Shown here one piece after another: positions 13,801 through 28,100 of a stretch of 64,000 nt of DNA (the first letter of the stretch is position 1; each line of letters starts with the position of its first letter). The notes beneath the pieces are model-generated. The model worked only from the letters and a program-made list of their open reading frames with translations. It made no database searches and had not been told where the DNA came from. Source of the stretch: Schistocephalus solidus (Eukaryota; Platyhelminthes; Cestoda; Diphyllobothriidea; Diphyllobothriidae); NCBI GenBank assembly GCA_017591395.1, contig WEDG01001469.1, forward strand, positions 1 through 64,000. The letters are read 5' to 3'. The translations under genes and the position numbers were made by a program.

Positions 13801-16800
13801 GGGCGTAGCTGCTGGTGAACTCGTCTACGTGTACTACTTACACGGCTTGGCCCCCCAAACACAAGCGCCAGGATTTCGCACAACAGGAGGTTGGATGGCT
13901 CACATCTCACATGTGTGAGATAACCAGAGGTCACGTTAAGAAGGAGCCCTCGCAGCCCGACTCTCTGACCACCAGTCACATAACACACATTGGACTGACT
14001 GCGAGGACTGAGTGTAATTGTCCGTTGGCAACCTTCCAACTCACAGCGCTTATCGCCCCATGATATACTCAAGTTCAGATCACACATGCATTAGAGGAGC
14101 CACATGGAGAAGGAGCCAAGGATAATACTTCTCATTTAGCTTTGCAGACTGAGAGCATGTTTTTGTGGTGTTGCGTGTGATCATGTAAGGTGCAGAGCCT
14201 GATGAGTAGAGATGTAGCGTTGTGGTATAGCCGGCGGTGTCCTACCGCAGGTTTTCATGGAGACGCATGTGACCTCATGTGGTGTGTGAATGTGCGTGGG
14301 CACTGCAGACAGTTGAGTTGGGTGCGGCGGGTACATATTGGTGCTTCTGCGCAATTAATTCGCAAGTGATTGACCAGGCCGATGTCTGATGTGCATGTGC
14401 GGTGTCAATGAGGACAAGGTAGGTCGTCGATTTCGACGAGGACCACCGTACACCTAACAGCAGGGCGGTGCAGGTACGGTGACTTGCGCGTGATTTATTT
14501 TAAGTTGATAAACTTGTGATGCATCTTCCGCAATCTCTCCTCTTCCCTCACCTATGCCCTGTGTCAAGACAAAGTCAAGAAGAGCGGAGATGGGAGGGGG
14601 CGCAGGTGGCTGATGCGGCCGGTGCTCCTAGGCCCTAGTCGCTCCCTAGGCGTGCCACCGAACCCCCACCCTCATTGTTCGTTATTTGTTATGGGAGCGC
14701 AATGCGAATAACGCCGGCCGTGCCCTAATGTGGCCCCCGTGTTGGTCCAATGCATCTACCACGTGTCCCGTTTAAGGGGCATCCACACGCACACTGGCTG
14801 GCGAAAAATTAATCCTTTCCGAACTTAGCAGTGTGTACTGTAACGAATTCTACTGTATGTTGATTCCAACATATTGAAACTTGACACTGCTTCGCCTGCG
14901 TGCCACGCGGTGGTTACTGGTCGCCTGACTGCTAGACTAAGCGGGGCCGCATCGATTCATGTCTTGCGTTGGCCAAACTGTATTGAATCGTTCTGAGCCC
15001 CTAGCTGTTGCCTTGCGTGCATATCGTCTCCATTACGGGGGCGGGAGTGTTATTTAGAACGGAAATGGTGTAGTCATGACCTAGGGCGAAATAAAGACGT
15101 AACCACGCTCGGTAAAACGGGCCGCGTAATGCACGTAGCCAATACAACATCGAGCAATTCGGCTGCATTTGCTCACGCGTCTGGCCCAATCAATAGCTGG
15201 TCAAGATTTTCCTGCGAGTGGAGTCTCGCGCAAGAAGCGGTCAAATCCTCGCCGTACTCCTCATACAGCGGAATGCTCTAGAACGCTCAGGACTCCAAAA
15301 AAAGAGAGTTTGCGTAAGAAAAAAATCGTGTTCGCGGGCTGAGACTAAAGTGCTTGTTGTCCGAGCGAACTCGTCGGGCTGTAACAGGATGAAACACCTT
15401 TTAATGGACCTTTTTAAGGGGTAATGTTTAATACTTGAAAATCTCTTAAGTTCCAAATTCTATTTAGTCCTTACTGGTTTGTGGTTGTTTAAAACTCTTC
15501 TGATTGAACGTAATGAACTGGAGAGTAAAGGAAGACCGTTTCAGGATGTGGGTATATTAATACCAGAATCGTTGTTGATCTGTTTTGTGTTCATCCGTGC
15601 GCTGAACTATCCAAGAGTGAAGAGCTTCTCCATTCTTGTCACAGAGTGTAAGCTGCAAAGGCCCTGGTGGGACGTCTCCTTCACCACATGGTTGTTTGTT
15701 ACTGTCGATTTACCAATTTTTGATCATAGCGGTGGTCTTCTTCGACGCCTTTGTGCTTTTTTGGCGCCTCTCTTTTAGGCTTTATTTCACCACAATGCAT
15801 CGTCAGAATTAGATGTGACTTCAGCCGCTGTACGAACTGTAAAGTGTGGTGGTTATTATCTTGCTTTATATCTGACAGCTTATTGAACCGAAAACTCACA
15901 CCAGCTACCATAGTCCTTTGTGGATACCGCTGAAGCAGTTACCGGCTCTCATCCTCAACTACACCGCGCGCGAAGTAAGATGCGAGCTTGCTAAAATAGC
16001 CCTTTCTATGTATTCATACTTAGGCTTCTAACAATGGACAAGACTGGGTTACCCTCCGGGTGCACGTAAATGACACCATTCTGGACCCTGAAGTGGGTAC
16101 TGGTTACACCTGGCCTCTCGATCCGAGCTCCGCGACACCCTGGCCACCACAGAAAGCGCAGCCCGGTGGAGAGGAATCGGCGCTGTCCAGCCAGCCCGAT
16201 ATGAAGGACAAGACTGCGCAGGAACACGAGGCAGTGCCCTTGGTGAGAGAAGGGGCCAGCTTCACCGCTACACCCCCCGGATGGCGAGTCTACCGTATTA
16301 TGGGAACCGGACCCAACAGCCTAGGCTCTTGCGACCTCCCGATCGGTTCTCTGGAGCTGTATGGTCGCATTGTTGGCGTGCATGACAAGGTGAGACGGAC
16401 AATTTATATGCGTGGTTTTATTTTCATTTTGACTGGCCTTATGCTTTTCGATCAAGCACTTATTGCGCTGCACACCCCAATGGTTCAGTGCCTTAAAATA
16501 GTTTCCTTCATCAGGAGGCTCGTCTAGCTGTATTCAAGGTCCATGACGGAGTAATTAGTCGGAACAGCTTTAAAAAAACCTGCGGCTGTCTATTATTTTC
16601 AATTGCCCGCACTTTTCTGTATGCTCTCTAAAAGAGATCCATTTACCCGACACCAAATTGTTTTAAAACTAAGCTTCTATTCCAGTTTACAACTGTAAGT
16701 CTACCTCATATATCCTTACACTTATCTTTGCAACAGAGAAGAGATGATCACTCCAAAAGTCTTATCTCGAGTCTAGATTTTTGAACAGCATTTGTGGCCG

Positions 16801-19800
16801 TTCACTGTCAGAGGCCGATGAGTCCAACGCACAGCTAGAAATATAAAAAGGGAGAAGGTCGCTAATACAAGCGTTGGCATTCCGCCACGAGCCTTTATTG
16901 GTTTGCTGTGCGATACAGAAACCGGAGCAAGTTCCTACATTTGACCACTGAAGGAGATAGGCGCTGCGCGTGACCCTCCTACAAGGTGTGTTGGGAACTT
17001 TGTGTACGTTTGAGGGAAGTGAGCTATGCTGGTTAATCGGGTGGGTGTTTAACGGACTGCGATGCCAAGTGCTCAACTTTTAGCCAGACACAGAGGCCAA
17101 CATCTCCATCTGTGGATTCCATTCCGATGCATTCAACGATATTTGGTGCTTATCTGCAATGCAGTTGAAACTATTTAGAACTTCATTATACCCCATAGAA
17201 GAGGGGTGTGAGCTGTTTGGCGATTATGTCATTCAGTATCTTCTCTTAGTGCCAAAGTTTCGAGTCGGGCCTGGAACTGCTTTTTAACCAAACGTAGCTC
17301 CAGGAGTCTGATCTCGGGCCACAAGATACTATATGCTGGTGCTAGTTGTTTATGGCATCAAGGTCCTCCAGCCCCGTGAGTGTTCTGGAAATCTTCGTAG
17401 TTAGCAATTTGTAAGAGGTGGCATCATGAGGCCTTTTGGAATTGGCGGTCGTTGAGGTACGCCATGGTCCGTTGTCTCAGACTCCGGTGGCCCAGTCTCC
17501 GTCAGCGTAAAAGATGACTGTTTGTTTGCCGGTTTTTAGTCCGATGAGCCCTTGCTTGTTCCCCTTTTTTGTTCTTCATTATGTGGCATAAGCCGCCACA
17601 TGGTTTATTTTGCGTTCATTTGCCCGTGCTGTATCTTTCTCTGGCTTCTTTGCTCTAAAACGCAACTTTTTGCATGTTAGCATCGGTTGTTTGCTCCACC
17701 TCCATGCGTGATCTTACAGAAAAGCTCGTAAAACCCACCTTCGCTCTGTACACACGCTGCCTAACACACTTGAGCCTTTCATGTCGCGCGTACACTTCTG
17801 CCTACTATTTACCGGTCTCGCAAAAGTCGGCATTCCCTCGGACTGTTTCACAAATGTCCCGTTTTCCCTCAAACTTTGGCGTATCGTGACTGTCTGTAAA
17901 GTTAAATGTTCAAAGTGCGTATTGTTCCATCGCTGTATGCCGTTTGATACTTTGACAACTGAGGCTGACCCCACGCCATCTGTCTTAAGGTAGTGACCTT
18001 AACTCTCTTGCCAAGGTCAATTATATCTCAGTGAGAGAAAAAGCTAAACCACTTCGGTTTCCAATTCATTGGAGATTTTTCATGAATATTTTGCATGATT
18101 TACGAATGTGCATATTAGATTAGTACTTCCGAAGGAACTGAAGTAAGGAACTTGTTAAGAAGCACTCTGAGCACTGATTTTGGGGTCATCTCCGAATTTC
18201 TAATGAGCATTTGCATTAAGGGGAAATCACGTGCAAATACCTTCATAATGTTAACATATGTGACGTGACATTTTGACCGTCGATTTCGACGAGGTCCACC
18301 TTATGCTCCACACCAGGTGGTGCAGGGACGGAGACTTGCGCGTAAATTAGTTTTAAGTGATAGTAGCCTTGCGCTGCAGCTACCGCATTCTCTCCTCCTC
18401 CCCCACCTGAGCCCGGTGTCAAGACAGAGTCAAGAAGACCGAAGATGGGCGAGGGTGCAGGTGGCTGGCGCAGCCGGAGCCGCCCCTGGGTGTACCACCA
18501 CAGGCGTTAACATGTGTATGTTAGATAGCGATGTCTCCTCTGAGTAAGTAATTCCTTGTGTGCGCGTTATGGGGGCCAGGTCGTGCTGTGCCGCACGCAG
18601 ACGGGTACGCCGACCCGTCAGCCAATGCGCCCAATCCCACGTCAGACAACTGACTGGCTCAGATGGTGGTCTGATTGTGGGGGGGGGGGGAGGGAGTGAG
18701 GTCAACAGCTCAGCGCATTTTCCTCACTATAAACAATCTGACGCGCTTGAAACTATCACGGTGCGCTAAAAGCCGTGGCTTGGAAGGTCGCCAACTGACG
18801 GGATAACTCGGACCGCGTGGTCAGCAATGTGTGTTTTGTGTGGAGTGGCTGACTGGCGGACTGACAGTCAGGCTGCAATGGCTCATTCTTAATGTGGCCT
18901 TTATGGCACTCCCACTCCGTGGGATCCGAGCCAGGTGTGGTGGTTCACCCAGGGCGGCTCCGGCCGCGCCAGACACCTGCGCCCTCACCCTCTCCGGTCT
19001 CCTTGACTCTGTCTTGACACTGGGCTCAGGTGGGGAGGAGAAGAGAGTGCGTTAGCTGTAGCGCAAAGCTACTGTCACTTAAAACTAATTCACGCGCAAG
19101 TCACCGTCCCTGCACCACATGGTGTGGAGCATACGGTGGACCTCGTTGAAATCGACGATCGAACTGTCACTGTATATGCACATACTTTTGCATCATACCC
19201 TAAAAAACCGAGTTACACTAGGAACCACGTCGATAAACCCTGTAACCTACGAAGTAGCCTGCAATGCCGCAGTTATGCCGTGCAGCGACAGTAGCTTGGC
19301 ATTGCGCATGGTAATGCGGTCATAAGTCTCATGTTTTTGGGCTCGCAAGTGTCTCACCGGAATGGTCTGCTTTGCAGTTGCATTGAACTAAAATCGAAGC
19401 CCTCCTGTCCCATTGCAAACATTTATCTACCGGAGCCGAGTCTGCACGTGCACGCGTGTGGAACGCCGTAGACGCAGAATCTTCCGACGTCAGGCACTGT
19501 GCCACTGGCGATCCCTGACAGGCAGCCGTTGAGTGAACGAGTCGAGGAACTCATCCTTAGGGCAAATCTGTGCATTCCTCCGTTTAACTCCTCTCATTAT
19601 CTTGAGCATATCGCAATAAGCTGTCATTCATGGCTTGGAGGGCTGCCCAATGATGGGGTTACTCGGTACTTCGAAAAGTCAGAATGTCAGTCTGAGATGG
19701 CTGCTTTTCACTGTGGCCTTTAGGACACCCTCATTTGAGATCTGACGCGCGAAAATAGGCACTAGGGCGTTTATGACACGCGTAGAGGAGCTGTTAAGCT

Positions 19801-21667
19801 CTGCTAGCTACTGTTCTCCCCTCAGCACTGTTAGTCTTGATACTGTTTTATTATTTAAAGCCCGTGGATGCTGGAAGTGGCAGAGAAGTTAATACAACGC
19901 AAGCATTTTTCACTGTAAGTGATTTTACGTTCAAGTCACTGTTGTGCCCACCTAATCGGGCGGTGATAAGCGCCGAAGTCCACTATAGTTGAAATATCTC
20001 CTGGACAAGCTAATGAACGCATATTTTACGTTTTGACTACTGTATATGACGCCACCCCAAGTTATACGGTATTTCATACGTTAATAATTGTATTGCACAC
20101 AAAATATTCCATCGTTGTCTATTTTATGCATTAGAGATAGTTAATCATTTTTTTCCATTTAGTTGCTTTCTCCCTCCGATATTAACGGTCATCGCCGGCA
20201 CTCGTCGGCCCATCACAAAGACGAAGACTCAGGCGACGCAACTCGGCCCTCCCAATCCACCAAGTCAGCAAATAGCAGTCGCGAAGACACCATCAATGGA
20301 ATCGGAACGAATCAAACCATCGATTTAACGCAGTCGAACTCCATCCGTCAGCTTCTCCCCTCCTGGTGGCGTCGTTTGATCAGCTTCGGCGCTGGCGTGA
20401 ATGCCAGCCATCTGGAGTCTCTTGCCCTCTCCATAGATCGTTTCGGTCTGACTTCTTGCACAGGAAATAGTAGAGGCAATGAGAGTGACGATGACGATGA
20501 TGATGGAGATGAAGAAGAAGATGCCTTTAGTTTTCACCGCTTGACCGCTGCTCGTGACTCCCTTCGTCTTCCCCTCTCGGAACTGCTGGATCTCATAGTT
20601 CGCGATGCCCGCTTACCCCGTCGTTTCCGCGATTCCATCGGAACGTCGCACAAGTCTGCCTCTGTTGATCTGCTCCAGCCTCTTTCCCCCTCCTTGGGTG
20701 GTCGGGTAAGTCGTGCCCGGACTGCCGAAAAACTGTCAACTGCTTCCTTTTGCCATGTTTTTATTGCCATTGGATATTCATTATGTTTTTTTCTTTTCTT
20801 TTTGACGTGCCCAGGAAAGAGCGGCAACTGTTGATCTTCCTGATTTACGCTCAAATATGCGAAGGCGCCGCCGGCGATTGGTAGATGTTCAACGTAAGCC
20901 ACCTTGATTTTTATACTTTGGAGGGTTATTATGGTAGCATATCTTTTGGTAATTACGTAATGTTGCCTCTTTCCCAATTCAGCTTCACAGTACGCCTCTG
21001 CGTCAGATAGCCTGCGCTACGACTCACCTGCCACTATCAAAACCAATCATCTGGTCCGCGGAGCTGATTCTATGTGCCGACTCTCCCATGTAAGCGCGCT
21101 ATCTCAGCTCTGTTTATAGCATCTGCATGGTACGATTAAACAACTTGTTTTAACCACGTAAATCATACCATTCCGGGTATTTGAAAGTTAGAAAAGATTA
21201 AATAAGTTGATTTTTAACAATAAAAGCAAGTGCTTCATTTAAAAAATAGAAGCATTGTTGTGGTAAATCGAGTGACCATTCGAGCATGGCACTCACTTCT
21301 TGTTTTCTTGCGTAATTTTAATATTATCAGTATTTTGGCCGCAAAATGACGACCGCAGTTTCGATCAACCTTTTACACTGCTGAGGTTGGAGAACTCGAC
21401 TGAACGAACTAATGATCAACCATTTCACTGTATTTGGTGCACAGGGTTCTGTGCAAAAATCTGGAAGGAATGCAGAATACAGAGGCCGTTTAATACACAG
21501 CACCTCACAAGGCTTTCACATTTTTTTTCAGAAAGCGTACCACACTTTTTCTGGGCAGTTCGAGATGGCTTCAATTGAACCCGAAATATTTGGCATATTG
21601 GTCGTAATATTAGTAGTAGTAGTGGTAGTAGTAAAAGTGGTAGTAGTAGTGGTAGTAGTAGTAATAA

Positions 21668-21702
<35 letters not shown>

Positions 21703-21912
21703 CTGGTGGTCGTAGTAGTAGTAGTGGTAATAGTAGTACTTGTAATAGTAGTAGTAGTAGCGGTGGTGGTGGAAGTAGAAGTAGTAGTGGTGGTGGTATT
21801 AGTAGTAGTAGTAGTAGTAGTAGTAATATTAGAAGCAGTAGTGGTAGTAGTAATAGTGGTGGTGGTGGTAGTAGTAGTAGTAATATTAGTAGCAGTAGTA
21901 GTGGTGGTATTG

Positions 21913-21949
<37 letters not shown>

Positions 21950-22099
21950 TAATAGTAGTACTAGTAGTGGTGGTGGTTGTGGTAGTAGTAGTAGTTGTAA
22001 TATTAGAAGCAGTAGTAGTGTTAGTATTAGTAGTAATAGTGGGGGTGGTGGTAGTATTAGTAGTAGTAGTAATATTAGTAGCAGTAGTAGTAGTGGTAT

Positions 22100-22135
<36 letters not shown>

Positions 22136-25100
22136 TACTAGTGGCAGTAGTAGTGGTAGTAGCAGTAGTGGTGGTGTTGGTGGTAGTAGTAGTAATAGTA
22201 GCAGTAGTAGTAGTAGTAGTGTTGGTGGTGGTGGTAGTAGTAGTAATAATATTAGTAGTAGTAGGAGCAGTAGCTGCAGCATTAGCAGCAACATTAGCAG
22301 CAGCATTTGCTCGTAGCAGAAGCTAGCACTCGGTGGCGTATTAGCAGCAGCAGACGCAGCAGTATTAGTAACTGTAGGTGCAGTAGTAGTCGTAGTATTA
22401 GTCGTAGTATTAGTCGTAGTATTAGTCGCGTAGCAGTAGCAGTAGTGCAGTAGCAGAAGCAGCTGTACCAGCAGCAATAGTAGCAGCAGTAAATTGCAGT
22501 AGCAGTAGCAATGGTGGCTGTGGCAGTAGTAGCAGCCATTGCAGTAGCAATAGTGGTGGCTGTGGCAGTAATAGTATCCGTAGTAGTAGTAGCAGTAGCA
22601 GAAGTAGTAGCAGTAGTATTAGTATTAGTAGTAGTAGTAGTAGTGGTATTTGTAGTCTTAGTCGTAGTATTTGTAGTTGTAGTAGAGTGGTGGTGGTGGT
22701 GGTAGTAGTAGTAGTAGTAATAGTATTCGTAGTAGAATTAGTGGTAGTAGTAGTAGTAGTAGAAGTAGTAGTAGTAGTAGCAGTATTAGTTGTAGTTGTT
22801 GTTGTTGTAGTAGTAGTAGTAGTAGTAGTAGCCCTGTAGGACATAGGGAGGATTTTCGTTTTCTGCTGCCATTAACTCATGCTATTTTCGAATAGGACAC
22901 GCTCTAGAATTTTCAAAGACTCAGCTGTGAGGGAAGGCACTGCAGAATGAAAGCTATATATGTCAGAATTTAATGTAAGGTATACTAAGGAGAGGCTCCT
23001 AAGCCTTGTTCTCCGTCGTGAGAAGAAAATTGTGTTCTACCGCTAATTGGCAGCCTTGCAAGCAACAACCTTTTGCACTTTGTTACGGATTTAAACGCAT
23101 CAGGATTATTACAGCAAGGAGTGTGCTCATCTACCGTGGGGATGAATTCCTTTCCGATATGGATTTCACTCTCTCCTTCCACTCCAATACACCAATGATT
23201 TGTTCGGGTCATGCCAACTGGGAAAAAGGATTGGCATATTTTGTGACGGATATTCCAGAATTATTGACTGTTAGCCCTGTGTGCTCACCATCGGCAAACG
23301 ATCACTGTATTGATGGAGAATAAAGTTTTGTATATAGCGTTCCTTGACAGTGTTCATTTCAACCAATCGTATTTCCTCTCATTTAGTGTTAGATATCCCA
23401 CTAGCTATTGTATAACCGTAGTTTCCATTCTTCCGAATGTATGACAGAAACTACGTCGATTTGAATGGAAACAGTTTTCAGACATAAAATTATTGATACC
23501 ACAGGAAAGCTGGGTATCTGCGTACTTCTACCATCCATCTACATAAATTTATCCTTATCGGTTGTCTATGTCCTTGAAGCGAGTTACTAGTTCGACAACG
23601 AATCCGTGTGCGACCCCACTAACCAGCAACGAACTATTGTAGGATCCTACTGACGAACACAATCGATAGGTGGGCGTGCAATACAGGAACTTTGGAAGTG
23701 GGGGTAAGGTAGTTTAAATGACGGAAAATGGTAGTAGCGCGTTGGCAATTAAAAGAAATTTGTTCGCTCACCATCATCGTTCAAGTGAGCTGGTTTTTTA
23801 CCACTGAATTAGACCGTATTACTCGTTTACCTATCCACTGTGCGTTAGTCAGAGCCTAAAACTATGACAAGAAACTAGTTGGTTGGCATCTTGACCTCCT
23901 GCCCGCATACTGAATCATGTGCAGTCATCGCTAGTGATGTAGCACTGTTTTTACTTTAGTCACTGTTTGCTTTTTTACTTCTTCGTATTTGGGGTCGTAC
24001 TCTTGCAAGAGTTAGAAAACGGAGACAAAAGTTCCGTTACTCAAATAACGTCCTTATCCCAACAAGTACCTTCGGCGAAAATGATTTCCTCGGCTTTCGC
24101 TTTCCAAAGTCAATTCAGCTTTATGCAACCTTTCTTTCCTGTTGTCCAAAATTATTTGCGCTTCTGATACCCACTCTAAATATTTGTACTGTAGAGTATT
24201 CTTCGATTTTTTTAAATCGTTCCCACGAAACAAAGTGTCCTTTCCATTCCTTTTCTATATGCTCGACGATGGGTACCTCTGTGCACCCGATGTTCACCTA
24301 ATCGCAAGATAATAAGCCTGCGAAGAGAAGCAAGAAAAAGTGTGCATGCGAATCACGATCTTTCATTTTGTCTATTCACAGGCGTCTGAGTTCATCTCCT
24401 GTTGTGACTCAGACGACGCTTTTCTGGAGACGGATGGGGGGGCTTTAGAGTTCGCTGAAGCTGTGGACGCTCTTGTTCAGATGAACACCGACTCCCCTTG
24501 CACGGTAACCACAGTCAATATGGGTGACAACCATGCTAACCAAGACAAAAAAACCCGCACAACCACTACACCTGTCGCCAACACCTCACAGGAGAAAGGG
24601 GTGGCGCAGGAACCTCAGTTGGTGAGTGGAGCTGATGGTGAAGAGGAAGAGGCCGTCACTTTGGAGGATGTTTTCACTAACCTGTCGGATGAGGACAAGA
24701 CTGTAGATGACAGCGACGTCCTCCTTGCGGCCAACAGTGACATCCAGGCTGACGGCGATAACGACACAGATAATGATGAGTCCGCGGAACAGGTCTTTGC
24801 TACTTCGACTACCGCATCGGCTGGTGCTGCCGGCACCACCGGTGAAGAGACCGCTGATGTGTCGCGCGCCCGCGCCCCCGCCACTGGCGACGGTCCTTCC
24901 AGTGAGACTGGCCACAGTTCCTCGAGATGGGTAAGATATTTGACTCTGTTATGAGTTTCTGCTTCAGTTGGCTTCACAGAGGGTTTGTAGACATCCCGTT
25001 TCCTGTCAAAACTTGTTTGCGTGGTCGGCCGTTAGGCCATAGCGTGTTTTGTCCTTACGCTCTTCCAAAATGCCCCGGTAAGGTCAATTAACTTACAGGA

Positions 25101-28100
25101 TTATGTGATGGGACTAAATCGCCAATCTGTTCCATTTCGTTTACACAAATATAGAGACCGTTGTAATTTTCTGTTTAAGTTCATTATTTCATAAAATACT
25201 CCTGTAAACTGTATTTGATGCGTCGAGGGATTACAAGTCATGTAAGTCACACATTTATCATTTACTCTGGACCCTGCCAAGGCTTCCCCTGGAGTGGAAG
25301 GTGATACCATTATTCCGGAGACGATGCAGTCGCAGGAGGATGACGACAGTCCGGTGGACGACGGGGTTGCACCAACCTGCCGGAGCGGTCCTCGGATCAC
25401 AGAGACAGTGGAAGAGCACAGGGAAAGACGAACTACCAGCAACGTCGTTGGCTCAAAAGACGACTGTATCAACGAGCATAACAACCTTGCACCAGGTCTA
25501 ATACCAGCGTTTGATCCCACTCCGCGAAATCGAAATGCATCAGCTTCGTCGGAGTTTATCCTTAAACGTCCGCCTGGATCGTCATCTCTCCCGGATGCCT
25601 ACGCCGTCAAGCTGACAGAACCGGGTGGGTTTACTTTTGTTCTACCTTGTGTCACCCAACCATAATTGACTCATTATAAATGCTGAGGAAGTAGCCTTGG
25701 GGTATGGCTGAATGATGATTCATAATAAAGCAGAATTGGCTAGTCCAATCTCCATCATAAGTATGATTAATTATGCAACATTTGTAATCTTCGATTTAAG
25801 ATCTCAGTCCAGTTCAGCATATTTGAGGGAAATAATCTTGTGACTGAATTCTCTATGTTCACTTGCAAATCAAAAGTATAAGGAGCAATGTTATGGAATC
25901 ACAGTGTGAAGTGCAAACAAAGCCTTAATTCTCATAAGTAGGTACGTGCGCAGGTTATATAAAATGCTTGCTTTACCAACCGAGACACCACAACATTATC
26001 GGGCAGTTTGTTTCGTGATTTCAGCATACGGTATGAAAAAAAGACTTTCTCACATCCATCTTTCTTGGTACATGCGTAATATGAAAGGATGTCCATGGTG
26101 TTTTGCTGTAGTGCTGGGCTGAAAAATCCATTTCTCGTCATGCAACAGAATGCAGGTGCCCTAGACTGGAATCCCTTGGCAAAGAGAATTTGGTTATCTC
26201 CCGTCTTGGAACCAAAACTGATCACTGAATGCCTTTCCCGTGTGAGGTTTTAGATCCATCACTTTATGCGGAGTAAAATCTCCTGCGTTTAAATGCCGCC
26301 TAAAAACTTCTCGCATTGGTCTGCAAGAAATTCTAAAACTACACCACCCACAGCTGATGACCGATGTTTGGGCGCATACGGTTTGAACTTTGAAACCCAA
26401 GTTGCCGGCGGTTGTATTGTTTTGAGTTTTACTTTATGGCTCTGAATTATTTATGGTAGAAAGACAGGTAGACACGGTGATTACCAGCAGCGTCCGTAAA
26501 ACAGTTCCACGCCACCGAGACTGGTTTGAGTCAGCTCTTTCAAGGCGATTACGCTAAGAAATGGGACTGTTCTGAGACTTATTGTACACATCGTTGCTTT
26601 TTCTAAAAAAATATGTCATGTACAAGTTAATTTGTGCCATCTTGCTTTCAGATAAAACGCAAATCGTGATCACCCTCAAGGCGTACCTTCGAGATGGATC
26701 CCTGGTCGCCTCTATCCGGGCTAAGGACAACAATCGTCCAATTTTCAATTACTTTCGTGAGTTTATCCCATCCTAAAGTTGAGTGTTTGTGTTTCTGCTT
26801 CAAACGGGTGCATGCGAAGTGCCTGTACCGAGAAATCTGTATATCCAGCTTTCACGTTGATTGCTTCTGCCTTGCAGCAACTCGCCCAAAAGGCAGTCTA
26901 CTCATCTGTGCTGACAAACTCGCCTCTTCTGGACTCGATCATAGAGGAGGGTGAAGAGGGTGCAACTGAGAGACTGACACTTAAGGTAAACTACCGTTTC
27001 CGCACTCCCGAGGATGATCTAGAGGAGGAGAAGGAGGAGGAAGATGACGCCAAGGGCAGGGTAAGGATATTTTTCCAGGTTTTTTTATTTTGGAAATTTG
27101 AAGATTTTCATGATCAACCTTGTCAAAAATGCAAGGCAGACAAAAATACCCCTTCCTGCCCCGTTAGTCGACAACCTAATATCGGTTTGCTTTCCCAAAA
27201 TGTCACTTTGAACGTTTTCCATCGCATCCTAAATGTCGCCAGCCTATAGCCCAGTGTTGGAAGGCCATCTTAATAGACAGATTGTACAATGGTTCAGACC
27301 TCAGGCTTTCACAGGCGGATGTTGAGTTTTGATTAGCTGACGACTGCAGGTAAGTCAGCGACAACCCTTCCAGTCCCACTGTCTTTGTGCTTAATGAGTC
27401 GCCGTTATTGGTTGCTTAGCGCTATGTGAACGCCTGTGTGCGTGTATGCGCCCTTCAGAAGCCCTAAGCCACCGGAGCCACTGCGTCTTAATTCATCCCA
27501 GGTACCCAATGGGATCAAAAACGAAGCAGCCCGGTCGTCTCCGGGCGATCCTATTCGGCACTAACGCGTCTCACTTTAAGTAATCTGCGCATTTTAGATT
27601 TTTCAAGGACCCTGAGTGTGTGTCAAGCCAATTTGGGTTTCGTCGTTTAGGTGATCAGTAGCCCCGTACTTACACTGTTTTTGACCCCGACGTACGCTGC
27701 ATGTTGCTTAAAACCATGTATGTAAGACACGTTGCACAGGGCATTGTGTCACACCAACCACAGCACAAGATCTCATATAACTCAGCTGTCCTTCAGACGG
27801 ATGATCAGGTCACAATGATTCTGTAATGTTGTCCTTATGGTGTCTCTGACCCTCGTAAGATCAGAGTTGGTCGAGCCGGGTCCATCTACTTACGGGACCG
27901 ACACGTGTGTCGGGCGTATACAGGGGTTTCGCCATATCAGTCACTGCACGCACGCCCATCCTCAGTCGTTCGAATCTTGTTTTGCAATTAGAACCTAGTA
28001 GGTGTGGGAAGACCGAGGTAAGTGCTTCCAAACCGTTGTCAGTATTATCCAACTCATAACCAAGTTACTAGTTTTGGGGCAGCAGTGATCATCACATCTT

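Noticed and set aside
14195..14240. CTGATGA as another hammerhead core
   Set aside because: No GAAA partner or complementary stems follow at a suitable distance.
21412..22477. Long valine-rich (plus) and leucine-rich (minus) open frames of about 300-350 codons
   Set aside because: They are translations of the TAG trinucleotide array, which lacks stops in several frames. There is no start context or homology.
25932..26400. Two overlapping minus-strand frames in intron 9
   Set aside because: No family recognised; not conserved with HECTD1 and on the opposite strand.
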